From Pilatotrama ljubarskyi (taxonomy: Eukaryota; Basidiomycota; Agaricomycetes; Polyporales; Polyporaceae), in NCBI GenBank assembly GCA_022385805.1, contig MU277709.1, positions 196,640 to 260,639 of the forward strand: 64,000 nucleotides of DNA, read 5' to 3'. The notes below the pieces were generated by a model, which saw nothing but the letters and a program-made list of their open reading frames with translations, was not told the origin of the DNA and made no database searches. The stretch's first letter is position 1. Every line of letters starts with the position of its first letter. Below are positions 39,169 to 53,566 of this stretch, in pieces. The translations under genes and the position numbers were made by a program.

Positions 39169-40214
39169 CAGCCACAGTAATTCACTTTAGTGCTCAATAG
39201 CAGGCTCACTACCGTCAGGCGAAGGTTGACTTTGAAGGTTGAGGCTGTCCGGTACGTCCTGCGAGACAAGTGGAGGGGGCCCAGGCGTGGCCGCTGGCTT
39301 TATGAGAGCGTAGAGGAACGGATGCAATGGTAGTGCTGCGCGAACTGATGGAACAGAAGGATTGGCCCCGCAGGATCTGCTTCCTGTCGTCGAAGCGGCG
39401 ACCTCATCATGGTATAACTCGATGTTTATCTCCATTGCAGCGGATCCGCTCCCTCGTGCTGCGATGTACCTTTAGGAGGAGCACATACAAACGACTCGGG
39501 ATCGAGTCCATTTTGCGTTTCGGTACCGGGATGGGCAACACGGAGAATCTCTGTCCAGAGGGAAAGCTTCGTGAGGCCTTGCATAAACAGACGTGGGATT
39601 ACTGCAACTCCAAGGTCAGCAAAACCGCCGATGTCCACGTACCGTACATCTGAGGAGTATCGTGTGGGTTGGTATGGAGCGAGTCGGCAACCTCGTGCAA
39701 CCTCGCGCAATGCCGGCGGGAGCGGAAATCACGCGCATGCATACCGCACGTCCGGATGCAGTTGCACCCAGCCACTTCTCTTCCTCCCATGCCACTTCCT
39801 GCGTTCGACGTTTCATGGGGCCCGTGCTCTCTAAAGCCCTGGAGCGTTGCAAGTCTGCGGTACGCTAGTGATAGCCTCATGCGTTTGTGGCGAAATGTTC
39901 GGGATGAGGCTGCTACAACGAATTCAACTCGACCCCGAAGGCAATACGGATCCCCTGCTAAGCAACGTTGATCGAAGCGGATCCTGTACATCTGACCCGT
40001 GGGTGTGAGCCACGGTACGCAGGCGTTCTCGTGATCGACACCCCGACCAACTGCTGCGGCTTCTGGCTGGGCAGAGCCACCAGGGACCTTCAGAATTCTT
40101 CCCTTCCAGGTCGACTATTTAGCTGCCCCTGTGAGCCTCCCTGACCCCTCCTGTGAGCCCCGCGTTTGATCCTCAACGTCGACCACCAATCCACACCCGG
40201 TCGGCGACCCCAGG
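39169..40214. other. Unassigned region
   Basis: Minus-strand frames at 39187-39435 and 39426-39710 have moderately protein-like composition, but I recognise no family and cannot build a phased exon chain. Possibly a fast-evolving or decayed gene. The last ~100 bp form the GMC oxidoreductase promoter. Confidence 0.4.
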
Positions 40215-42987
<2,773 letters not shown>

Positions 42988-43352
42988 GGTAGTATACGCC
43001 TTCCACGGTGTTCCCTCTACTCTTGATGCGCGATCTGTATACTAGTCGGTATCCCATTAGTGTGAACCACCAAAATGCAACGATGGCAGAGTCACTAGCC
43101 GTTGGGAGTGTTTTGCTTGGAAAGAGAGGTACGTCAGCTATCCCACTCAGACGCTCCAGTTCCCGATATCAGAGCGGGCCACCAAGAAATACATAGAAGA
43201 GATGCAGCAGGGTCCGCATCGTTCGCACATACATAGTTAGACAGACGAGACATAATAATACAGTACCGGCAGCAGCCTACTATGCTTCGCGTGAGCGATA
43301 TATGTCACGCCATGAGCAAGAGACCAAGAATTTCTTACGGCTATCTCCGTCT
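42988..43352. other. Intergenic region between convergent genes
   Basis: The shared 3' region of the GMC oxidoreductase and the minus-strand membrane protein. No gene is visible. Confidence 0.6.
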
Positions 43353-44934
43353 TCAAGCACCTACGCCCAGAACCCTGTTCAACAGCTGCTCCTCCCGCTC
43401 CCGCGCTTTGATCCTGTCCTCCTTCAACCGCTCCAGTCCGCTCTGGATGCTCTTCATATGCACCTCGATCGGAATGCGGTCGCCCACGATATCCGGAGCC
43501 GCGACTCTTTCCCTGAGATCCTCCATATCCTCGCTCATTGCCTGGAGCGTCTGCTTCGCCGCCGCCACGTGCGCCGCCGCGCGCTTCCTGTACTCGCCCA
43601 GATCCGTCAGCAGCTCCAGGTTGTAGTCCATCCCGCGGAGGCGTTTGCGGTTGCCCCCGAGGAGCGTCCAGAGCTGCGCGAGCAGCTCCTCGCGCGCGGC
43701 GCTCAGCGTGAGGTTCTCGCGCGTGCAGAGCTCGTGCAGCGTGACGAGGTGCATGTCGAGCCGCTCGAGGTTCGCTTCGGAGACCTCGAGCTCGAGTAGG
43801 AGGCGGCGCATTTCGATTGCGTGCACGTCCATGGAGTCGCGGAAGGCTTGGATGACAACGTCTTGAGTACGCGCGGGCTGCGAGGCGAAGGGCCAGACGA
43901 CTTGCAGGACGGACTTGGGCTCGGTCTGGGAGCCTTCGATGGTGCGCAGGGCGTAGTCGTTAATGGCCATGATCCTGCAGAACGCATGCATCAGTCACGG
44001 TCGTAAAAGGCCGGAGCCAAGACAGATAGAGAGGATGCTCACTTGTCTACGGCACCGTTGACCTTCGACGTCAGCCTTTGCAGCCCCTTCCCAGTCTTCT
44101 TCGCGTCCTCCACGAACTCGAACAAGGACTCAGCCAGGAGGTCCCTGCTTTTCAGCTCGCTGAACTTCACAAGAGTGATGAGGTCCCGGGACGCCATCTC
44201 CGCCTTCTTGATCTCGAGGCTCAAGCCCGATCCGCCGACGGACCCGTCGAGGAGCTGCTCGAAATTGGTCGTCTGTATCTCGACGAGCTTCGGGTAGTCC
44301 GCCCATTGCGGCACAGGCGTTCCGTCAGGCATGAAGTCCACTTGAGGAGGGCGGCAGAGTGCCGAGCCTGATATACCAGGAAGTATGCAGAGTGGGCCGA
44401 GGACGACACGGAAGTGATGGGAGAGGCGAGTCAGCATGACCCCCAGCAGCCACGTAGCGAACAAGATCCCAAATGGCCACCGTAGGAGGCTGAGCGAGTG
44501 GGTGACTATGCCTCCAAAGTAGCGCACGGTTTCAGCTGTACCGTGAAGGAGGGCATCCCGCACTTGCTCGCGATCGATGTCAGGCCGGGCTGGCCTTTTT
44601 AGTTTCTGTGGTTTTTGCTTCTGAGTCAGACGGCGGGTCTGCACTGCAAGTGGTTGTGACTGGGCGACGTAGACCGCCTTTGTGGTTTTTCGGCGCCTCG
44701 ATCCTGCGCGGGGCGTGCTCGGTGCACTCGATGCGACCGAGCTTGCTCGCGCATGCGTCGCAGCCTCGGATACATTTCGAGCGAGGTTTGCCTCCTGTAC
44801 ATCTTCCCATTCTCCGTCATCGACTTCCACCCGGGGATCCTTGGGGCTGGGCAGCTGAGACGAGGGAGAAGATTGGTCAACCCACAGCTCAGCAGGAAAT
44901 CGATAGCATACAATACCTCATGGTCTCCAGGCAT
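43353..44934 (-). CDS. Membrane/coiled-coil hypothetical protein (possible envelope protein)
   Basis: No family recognised. Exons (minus): 44934..44917, 44854..44043, 43974..43353; 483 aa. It begins MPGDHELPSPKDPRVEVDDG (acidic), then a Ser/Arg/Lys-rich segment with SRRRKTTK and a second basic patch QKQKPQKLKRPARP that could be a nuclear signal. Two hydrophobic segments follow at about residues 125-150 and 154-172 (WPFGILFATWLLGVML and VVLGPLCILPGISG). The remaining ~300 residues look helical with heptad-like Leu spacing (RRLLLELEVSEANLERLDMH and later EDMEDLRERVA). A basic N-terminus, membrane anchor and long coiled coil recall nuclear-envelope or SUN-like topology, but no SUN domain is visible. 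Confidence 0.82.
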
Positions 44935-45644
44935 TGCTCGTACAATCTGTTCGCGCGGCCGAAGCAGTATCGAAGATGATCCCCGTTGGCACCGTAGTAA
45001 GCTTGACAATCGGAGTGGGATGCTGGAAGTGGTGGTCCTGCGCACGGTGGCTAAGATGTGGGCGTCTGCAACAGATTCATACTCAATATACAAACATACC
45101 GTTCAGCACGAGGCGAACGCGTTGGAACAATGAGGTTTCTGCACGTGCACTGCTGTCGCCCTAAAGCACCTGGTTTGCTCAGGCTCGGAATGAAGATACA
45201 GTGGTTGGAAATGCGTGTGACGTCGTGGTTAGTACCTGAGCGCGCTTATGCACAGCCACCGCCCCTTTGATTGGGCGCTTATTGAGGTACTCGTATGGCC
45301 CACTTATTCCAGTGATCTGACGACTCGCACATGTGCGGGTCCGACCTTCACGCGTACAGAGCCTATACGAATGACCATATCTACTACGAGAATGTGTCAA
45401 GGCGCACTAAGTGCGTGGAAGAACCGGTGGAAACGGAAGGAGGCTTTGAGCTATAAAGGCTAACAGAACTTCGAGGAGAGCAAAAGCAGAGACGAGTCGG
45501 AAGACAACGCGCATTCATGATACGCTCCTCCCGACGGCTTCAGCACACCCACTGAACCCCACGATTCTGTTTCACCTGCCAGAAATAAAGGACTATTACT
45601 CCAACAGACGGGTAGCATTCGTGTAACAGAACGACTTAGATCGA
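44935..45644. other. Intergenic region
   Basis: About 0.7 kb with no supported gene; it holds the promoter of the coiled-coil gene and the 3' flank of the hydrolase. Confidence 0.5.
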
Positions 45645-46609
45645 TTACTCCCCTTCTACCACCTTTTTCACCCAGTCCGCCAAAGTGCGATTTGTCTCCG
45701 CCGGGCTCTCGAAGTGTGGCGAGTGGCCAATACCAGACATCATCTTCACCTCGACGCGGTCGTACACTCTCCTCGCGATGCTGATCATAGTCTCGTACAG
45801 GCAATGCAGGTCCTCCGTCCCCTGCACAACCAGCACCGGCAGCGGGCGCGCCTCGCGCTCCCACACCGTATGGTCTTGCTTGCGTTTCAGGCTCCAGTAG
45901 CGCGCCGCGCGCGGCTGCATGAGGAATCCGCCCATGAAGGAGAGCTTGTCCGGGTAAGAGAGCGGGGCGGCGACGCACGAGTCGATGAAGCGCTCCGCGC
46001 CGTCGCTCAGGTCGTCGGAGGTGAGAGAGGTGATGACTGGGAAGAGCTCGGTCATGACGGGGTGCCGGCAGGGTCCGTGGTAATGCAGCGCGACGATGGA
46101 GCCGCCGACGTAGATGATGCCTGAGAGGTAGTCAACTCCGTATGCGGTGATCACGTCTACGACAATTGCTCCTGTTCATACAGTTGAGTCTCTTGTTTCT
46201 GCATTCGCCGCTATGAGATGCGTACCCCCCAGACTCCTGCGATGGAGACAACAACACAGGTCAGTGAACTGCCACGGAGAAGCAGTTCGCGCAAGGCTCA
46301 CCAGCCCATCAGGAATGGTTTGACGACTCCGAACGCCTCACATACCGTCTTGAAGTCCTCCGCGATCTTCCGCGACTCGTATCCCTCCTCGACGAAGTGC
46401 TTCCCGCTCCGTCCGTGCCCGCGCATCTCGTACCGGACGAGGTGGAAGTCGCGCTGCAGCTCCGCGTCCGCAAACTGGCGGTCCCACCCGAGCGCGGTGC
46501 ACGAGAGCCCATGGACAAAGACGATCGCGGGCTTGGTCGTGTTTCCGTTCGACTCCGCCCAGATGCGCGTCCCGTCGGGCGAAGTGAGCATGCGTTCTCG
46601 GGACGGCAT
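45645..46609 (-). CDS. Alpha/beta hydrolase
   Basis: Serine hydrolase of the alpha/beta fold, closest in style to 3-oxoadipate enol-lactonase or epoxide-hydrolase-like proteins; substrate unknown. Three exons (minus): 46609..46302, 46236..46226 (11 nt), 46156..45645; 276 aa. Oxyanion motif FVHGLS near residue 33, GHGRSG, nucleophile elbow GWSLGD, acid region VQGTEDLHCL, catalytic His in GIGHSPHFESP. No signal peptide, so probably cytosolic. The 11-nt exon encodes Ser-Leu-Gly of the nucleophile elbow. Confidence 0.88.
46226..46236 (-). other. 11-nt micro-exon carrying the catalytic serine
   Basis: Reads GAGTCTGGGGG between acceptor catcgcag and donor gtacgc; completes GGCTG|G AGT CTG GGG G|AC to give Gly-Trp-Ser-Leu-Gly-Asp. 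Confidence 0.8.
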
Positions 46610-47292
46610 GGTGGATGTGGCGCAGTACGTTCACAGGGCCAGAGTTGTGTTCGCGACAGCAGGCTGCTGCTATGCCTCTTTATCTGGATGCTGCTCTTAT
46701 CGTGAGGGTGGGCTTGGGCATTGCACATCACGTTCAATGAGCACGAGATGTGCATTAAACCTAGGAAGTCCAGCGAGTTGATCACGCCGCCCGGTCTTGC
46801 TAGAGTGTGTGAATGAATGCGGCCGCCGGACTCGGTCTCTGTTACTCATGTTTCCTAAGTCGGAGAAGGCCTGTGAATGAACGTGAGCGATGCTATGAAT
46901 GGATACGAGGACGAGCATGTAAGAGTCGGCGGAAGCTTATGCATTATGGCCGGCAAGGAGACCCGCTAGTTCCGCATGCTCAATTGCAGCGCTTCGGCCG
47001 GAATATCGCCATAAACAAAACCATGAGATGGAAGACTGGATACTGCTCTACATACGTACATGCAGGTGCGCGCATACTCGTATACAGAAATTAAGCAATG
47101 TAGAGGACGGGTATGCTAGATGGCTCGCAAGCGGCGATAGGTCTGTGTGAAATAGCAGATAGATACGTTCCTTGCGACAAAGCTAGACGTGGATGGATCT
47201 CAGAAGGCAAAGTCTATGATGCGAGCAAAACACACAATCGGACGGTATCTGCACTGCAAGACGCACTGGTATACCTCCGGAACCCCGCTAAG
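46610..47292. other. Intergenic region
   Basis: Nothing beyond the hydrolase promoter and the 3' flank of the exchanger is visible. Confidence 0.5.
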
Positions 47293-49889
47293 CTACTGCT
47301 CAACCTTGACCTCCACGACAATGTTCGCGACCATGAGACACAAGTATGCGCAAATGAGGGTGATGCCCCAGCTGCGAGGAAGGTGGTAGCCGTTAAGCGG
47401 GACGAACACAAGCGTGGCGACAAGAAGGGCGAGGAGGCCGGTGCCCGTGATGACGAGCGTAGGCGAAAAGTGTAGCGGATAAGCATGGCCCGTCTCGCGG
47501 ACGATGTACGAGCCTGAAATACCGACGCCGAGGAGGATATTAAGCATCGGGCCGCCGAAGCACGCCGAGAAGCCCATGACGGGAGCGAAGACGGCTACGG
47601 ACATGTTCGCGACAAGGTCGGCGAGCGAGTTCCCGATCGCGAAAATGGTGATGCCGATGATGGCGTCTGAGAGGCCAAAGATGAAGCCGAACGTCTATAT
47701 AGTGGAAAAGAGTCAGAGAAACCGGAGTGAACAATACTGTGGAGCGTGAACTGACCTGGAGGACCTTGACGACTTCGTCAGCGATGGCCATGATCCAGAT
47801 GACGGCAACAGTGAAGCCCATCGCGCAACGTGCTAGCTGAGAAGCGCGCGACGTGCCCGATTTTGCAAAGACTGCGACCAGGACGCCAGCGGTGAACCCG
47901 GCGGTCCCGACGGCTAGCAGCCACCATCCCTCGTACTGCACATCATCTGTAGATCTGGGTCAGCGGTCAGAGTTCGCGAAACGTTGGCGTTTATACTCAC
48001 CTAGCATGACCGCTGCACAGAACAGGGGTCCCAGACAGCACTGCACGGCTAGCAGCCACTTGTTGAAGGTCATTTCATGCATCTCGCCCTCGACCTCATC
48101 CTCCGCAATCAGAGCGCGCTCTACGCCCTCCTCCTCAAAATCCACTAGTCGACCCTCCGTCGTACTCCCGGATAGCCGTTTCTCCGTAGCCGCAGGATCT
48201 TCGTACGCCGTCACAACCACCGGTAACGTGAGGGTCAACATCATCACCGCCGGGGCAGCGAATACACCAGCGACCTTCCCGAGGAACGATTTGCTGCCAA
48301 AATTGTGCAGCGTCGGGAACAAGATGTGTCCGACGTGTGCGAGCGTGCCCCATGCGCGTTCTCTGCGCGAGGGCTGCACGAACGTCTGCGACTCGGAGTC
48401 GGTTTCGGAAATGGGGGAGGCAGGTGTGTGAGATATGGAGGGTAGAGGTGTGCGCTCGCCGACGTCTTGCGGTTCCTCGGTGATGGTGGGCGCAACAATA
48501 ATCGGTGGGGAGCAGTCGCTCAAGGGAACGCCAAGCGCAGCATCCCATGGATCCTGCTCCAGATCGCCACCGTGCCTGTGTGGTGTGCGCAATGGGGTGC
48601 GCGACCCGGAAGTGGTACGAACACGGCGATGATGCGAGGCTGCATATGGCGTCAATGGGCTGTCAAACGCACTCAGATGAGCCGAGGCGGAGTCTTTCTG
48701 GAGAGAGTTAACGACACGTCGGAATTCGAGCGCGCCAACAAGCGAGAAAGACGGCATGTGGCTGAGCCTAGTGGACGACGGTGACGACGATCGTGTCCGA
48801 GGACGCGGTGGAAGGTCGGTATGAAGACCGAGGCGGGGTGGCTCTGGATGCGAGATTGCACGTGCGCGTGAGTAGTTTGAGCTACCAGAGTCTACGCGAA
48901 GTGTGTTCGGAGTGGGAGAGGACTCAGCTACAACGTCATCAGTCAATGCTGAGCGGAAAACAAGAACACGCTTACGTTCATCGGCGTAAGTCTCTTCGTC
49001 ATGGTACGGCTCTTCCTCAGCATACTCGCTCCGGATGAGGGCTTCGTACCGTCGCCGCTTCTCTTGCCGTCTCTTCCACCAGCTCCCAAGTACCACCGAA
49101 GTGACATACACGACGTAGAGCACGACCATGGCTGCGGCTTCCCATGCCTCCAGCTTATTATCCCAGAGAACGACGAGGAGGATGGACACGGCGACCGTGA
49201 AGAACCCGACGTCTCGCAGGAACGGTCCCGGAATCACCTTGAACGGCTTGATGATACACATGGAGCCGACCACGCATGTAGTTATGAACGCCGCAGCGCC
49301 GAGCAGCTCCCCGATCGCAAGGCCCCCGGAGTTCGACCGCATGGCGGAGAACGTTGCAAACATGTCTGGGCTGCCATTCCCGAAGGCGAGAAATGTGACA
49401 CCAGCGACGTTTTCATCCAGGCCGAGAAGATGCGCGATGGTCCCGAGGTTCGGACAGAAAAAGTCTGAGGCGCTGATACCGAGAGTAGAGAACAGAAAAC
49501 CAAGCCACAGCGCATAGCCAACGAAGAGGAGAGGCCGGAGGGGAAGGTCAGCGCAGAAGTACCACTCAAGGTAGCCGATGTCGAGGAAAGTGCGCTCCAT
49601 GGCGCAGGTCTCCTTTACATGGGAGCATTGGTCCGCGAGCGGTACAGAGAGCGGATGGCATTCCTGGCTCGGCCGATCAGCCTGTGCGATGTACATGCTT
49701 GAGACTACATATATTTACCTCGTTAGCGAACGGTACAGCATCTCCCGCCACGGCGAAGCTACGCTTGGCAAGACTCGAGGTCAGGAACGAGGATCGCGTG
49801 CCGACTTGGCTATACCGGCTCTGGGACCAGAGGATGCAGTTGAGGACGAGAACAGCGACAAAGGCGAGCTTGGCCGAGCCAGACCCCAT
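47293..49889 (-). CDS. Cation/Ca2+ exchanger, NCLX/NCKX6-like (SLC8B type)
   Basis: Ca2+ antiporter with two alpha repeats. Exons (minus): 49889..49719, 49681..48001, 47946..47756, 47694..47293; 814 aa. An N-terminal hydrophobic signal/anchor (KLAFVAVLVLNCIL) is followed by a Cys-containing lumenal segment (ECHPLSVPLADQC). Alpha-1 is NVAGVTFLAFG then NGSPDMFATFSAM (about 148-171). A long hydrophilic Ser/Arg/His-rich loop of about 300 residues links it to the second half, where alpha-2 reads SDAIIGITIFAIGNSLADLV (about 690-709). GNSLAD rather than GTSxPD in alpha-2 fits the cation/Ca2+ exchanger branch. Location (mitochondrion, vacuole or ER) cannot be told. Intron 49682-49718 is only 37 bp; if it is not used, a Met at 49696 would be the start. 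Confidence 0.87.
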
Positions 49890-50298
49890 GCTGGTCGAGG
49901 TGAGAGATGAGCGGGAGATGGACGGTCAGAGTTCAGCGCATATAGGCAGAGATGAAAGTTGGCTGGAGGACATGCTCGACCGTCGACAAGTCCGTTTGCT
50001 CCCACTGCCCAGCACAGTGCCGTCATGTCACCCTTTTCGGCACTTATCGCCAGTAATGTGGCTGATAAGATTTGGTTAACCGTCAAATAACTTATCCGCG
50101 TCTTGCCGCAATTGGACAAGTGCTGTGGCTACGCTCGAAGACATGTGAAAGTGGGTCAAGTTGCCGACAAGTGCTTGTGCTCGACGTCGATCACGACGAC
50201 CTCATCGTGTCTCGCCCTGGGCTCGTCGTCTACGGACCCTTGTATGCTGCCCAGGACAGCCCCGACGACCCCTGACTCACCATTGGGAACGTCCAGAC
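49890..50298. promoter_or_regulatory. Bidirectional intergenic promoter region
   Basis: The 409 bp between the divergent starts of the exchanger (minus) and the four-helix protein (plus). No specific site was recognised. Confidence 0.4.
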
Positions 50299-50996
50299 AT
50301 GTCGACACGCTCTCTCGTCCATTTCTCTCGCCACACGCTAAAACAGCTCAAGTTTGTGCTCCCCGGAGGTCTCCTCACATACTACTTTGACAGCCACAAT
50401 GTCCTCCTGGGTCTCTTGAAGGGGACAAGCGGCGCGAATGACTGGAGTCGGTACGTACCAAGATGCCACATCTCCGGGAATCATGCTATGAACCCTTGAA
50501 CACGCAGTTCCGCTGCACGGTTATCGGTACTCTCAGCCGCTGTCACCGTCTCGCTATTTCTGTACGTGCTGGTGCTCCCCTTGCTGCAAGGAGAGCAGCC
50601 GAATGTGAGTGAGCATGCCAGCGCGGACAGGCACACTAGGCACGTCATTGACCGTCTCTGTGCAGTACCGGCACTGGCGACAATCCGGGGTACTAAGCAC
50701 AGTCATTCCCGTGAGTTTGAGCTCGTTCGACGCCATTCATACGAAACCCACCTGATCGTACACAAGGTCATGACTGCCTCCATTGTCGCCGGCTGGTCTC
50801 TGCTAGCATTTACCCTGGGATGTTGGTCAAGTCTGGGATACATAGAAGGCACCTTGGCTGGTAAGGAATCATTACATGTGGTGCTATCCTTTGGACCGAT
50901 CAATTTGTTTGACGCGCTCTCGCAGCTTCCGGCTTGTACGCACTGGCGTTTGGCTTATTGGGCCTCATCCCAGCGCCCAAGGTCCATCGGCAGTAA
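50299..50996 (+). CDS. Small four-helix membrane protein, unknown
   Basis: No family recognised. Five exons: 50299..50450, 50508..50604, 50666..50710, 50767..50860, 50926..50996; 152 aa with all phases consistent. Hydrophobic segments: a weak one around FVLPGGLLTYYF, a strong one SVLSAAVTVSLFLYVLVLPL, then TASIVAGWSLLAFTLGCWSS, and ASGLYALAFGLLGLIPA near the C-terminus. Basic ends (MSTRSLVHFSRHTLKQLK and PKVHRQ) suggest both termini face the cytosol. The clean exon phasing in a non-repetitive protein argues for a real gene. Confidence 0.75.
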
Positions 50997-51644
50997 CCCT
51001 ACGCCTCTTGTATCATCACATCTTGCACCGTTGGGTCGGCTATGTATCCAGCACATTTCTATCTCTCTTCATGGGACCATTGAACTGCGAACAGGACGTT
51101 GCTCGGCTTTTGCTTCATGTCCTGCGGCCCGCCGCACGCACAGACAGTTGGCGCGCCAGCTTGGACTTTCTCTCGCCATGCTCGGTTCAAAGCTTACTGT
51201 GCGGTTATCGCGGAAGAGTTTGCGCCGTCATCCATGGAATCCGGATTCTCTTGCCACGATCTCATGCTGTCGCGTTGCCTTCGTAGTGTTGTTACAGTGG
51301 TGCAGCTGTCTCAACCCCTTCTACCTCCCCTTCTCCCTTCAGTACTGGCGGCCTCCTGACATGTACAGAGTATACATATTTATTCTGACCACTATTCTCC
51401 GTTTCGTCTTACCTCAATTCAGATGCGGTCCCGATTGGGATGCCGTGCCGGTAGCGCGCCCGAGTTGGCGAAGGTGCCGGCAGACATGTCGGCCTCCTGC
51501 TCTCGAGAGGCTGACCTTTTGCCTCACGTATATATTGCATTACCTCCCAAGACGGTTCCACTAGCATTCTCGTCCCTCACCCCCTTGCATTCCACTCTTC
51601 TCCTTCAACCCATTTTCCCCATCCTCTTCAGGCTGCACTCCGCA
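50997..51644. other. Intergenic region
   Basis: The 3' flank of the preceding gene and a CT-rich leader of the next one. No gene was found. Confidence 0.5.
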
Positions 51645-53348
51645 ATGCCTACTGCATTTAGACGTCCTCCTCCAGTGAGTGTCTCTCTGAAAGCTCGGTC
51701 CCGACGTCTGACTGTTCCATTAGCGTGGCCAGGCAGCTCTGTCACGCTCCCGTTCGCTCGATGATGTTCGCAACTTGTCCGCGTGGACAAACTATTCCCT
51801 CCGTTCGATCAGCACGGAAAGCGTCTACATGCCCAGCAGGTTGGGCTCGTTGGCGTCGAACGAGGTCTTGGTCTACTACGACGCGTCCTGGTCGACGGAC
51901 GATGCGCGCTTCCCTCAGGCCCAGCAGCGCACGGTCAAGCCGGAGGTCCAGCCTCGCCCGGGGCCCGACCTGCAAGCTGCTGCGGCGCGAATGGGAGCTG
52001 AGGTCGCCCTGGTGTCTGTGCAGGGGTCGCCCGCGAGGGCTTTGGCCCTTGTCAAGGCCGTGCACAAGGCCAAGGGATTCGCCAAGGTCGTAGCCAAGCG
52101 ATCCATCCGCAAGGTATGCGACCTCTTCTCAAGTGTTACCAGTGAGCGGGGCACTGACTGAACCACTGCAGCTTCGCAATAAGAAGAACGCCGATATGGT
52201 GTTAGAGTCATCTTCTGCGCAGTCTCTTCATGAGTCCATCCCCGGTGGATGGACCGACGTGAGTTTCTGCAACGTATCGTGAGCGAATTCTCCGTTTGAC
52301 CAAGAAATCCAGACGGACACCGCTGCATCCGGAATCTCAATTGTTGTCACATCTGAAACCGACGCAGACGAAAGTGCGAAGGTTACACCAGCTCCGGCGG
52401 TGAGCCCTCTATACAGTTGCACGTTGTCCATGCTCGGCGATTGCTCATACATGATCATGCCTACAACAGCTCAGCGAGTGTCGTTTCAGCCTCAAGTCCT
52501 CCGACGGCGCCCATATCCCCGTTCCCCCAGCAATCCCGCAGAATTCGGAGATCTCAGTGGAGAGCGAGTGGCCATCCTCGCCGGAGCTTGCAGAGGAGAC
52601 GGCGTTCGAGCTGCTCAACATCCTCTACGGCTACACGAGGGGAGAGGAAGAGGCGGCAGAGCAGCCTACTGTTGACCCTGGCAAGGCGAAGGAGCCCTCG
52701 ACAAAACCGGATGGGCTCCTCTCCAACATCTTCCACGTTCTACTCTTCTTCCCATGGTGCATCGCCGTCGGCGGAGCGATACTGCTGATGCCCGCGGACG
52801 CTGGCCACCTCGCCTTCCGCCGCGGCTTCAACGGGCGCAAGACGCCGGTCGTCGGGCGTCGCCGCTTCGCGTACTGGGCGGCGAACGCGTACGAGCACGT
52901 CTTCGTCTTCCTCGCATTCTGTGCGCTCTTCTACGCACACCACCCGACCGTGCTGCGACTCTGGATCCTCGGAGGCTGCGCCATGCGCTTCGTGTGGGTG
53001 TGGCAGCGCTACACGCCGCCGCCGCTGCCGGGCCTGGTCAAGCGATTGGGCGAGGACGACCAGGAGAGCTTGTGGCTCGTCTGGCAGGGCAAAGTGCTCA
53101 TCAACGTCCTGCTCAAGGACAGGGAGCAGAAAGAGCCGGGGCCTAGGCGCAAGCCGAAAATGGGCGATGACGATCCGCTGAAGGTGCACAGGCAGGTTCA
53201 CTGCCCTCCCCCTCCCCCTCAGAAAGGGCAGAAAGACGTTCCGCTCGCCCGCAACTCGGAATCGTGCATCAACCGGTGCGCTTGCCATAACCGCTGTCCT
53301 CGGGAATGTCCCCAGGTCAATGGGGATCTTAAGGCCAGCCTGTATTGA
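51645..53348 (+). CDS. Membrane hypothetical protein with long disordered N-terminus
   Basis: No family recognised. Five exons: 51645..51674, 51724..52113, 52172..52258, 52313..52399, 52470..53348; 490 aa. It starts MPTAFRRPPPRGQAALSRSR, followed by SLDDVRNLSAW. A segment with MGAEVALVSVQGSPARALAL and AVHKAKGFAKVVAKRS is helix-prone. After a variable stretch come two membrane regions, about residues 281-305 (FHVLLFFPWCIAVGGAILLM) and about 335-375 (EHVFVFLAFCALFYAHH and LRLWILGGCAMRFVWVW), with RRGFNGRKTPVVGRRRFAYW between them. The C-terminal tail is hydrophilic with a Pro run. A further intron near 53180 cannot be excluded. Confidence 0.75.
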
Positions 53349-53566
53349 TGTCCGGTTGCTCCATATGACTTGCTTGTATACTCTGTCGCCCCTCGCTCGT
53401 CGGACACAGTATGGACTATGGTCATGAACGCGTACGCGACACGGACACTTAGAATACTTAGTATCTACTAGCAATTACGGATGCCTCTATTGTCTATAAG
53501 CAGCTCGAATATATACCACACCGCACGTCGCCAAAACGCTCGAGAGCAGCAGGGTGGGCTCCGACC

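Noticed and set aside
39187..39710. Minus-strand frames as a distinct gene
   Set aside because: Some helix-like segments (for example GVAVIPRLFMQGLTKLSLW), but no phased exon chain, no start context and no recognised family.
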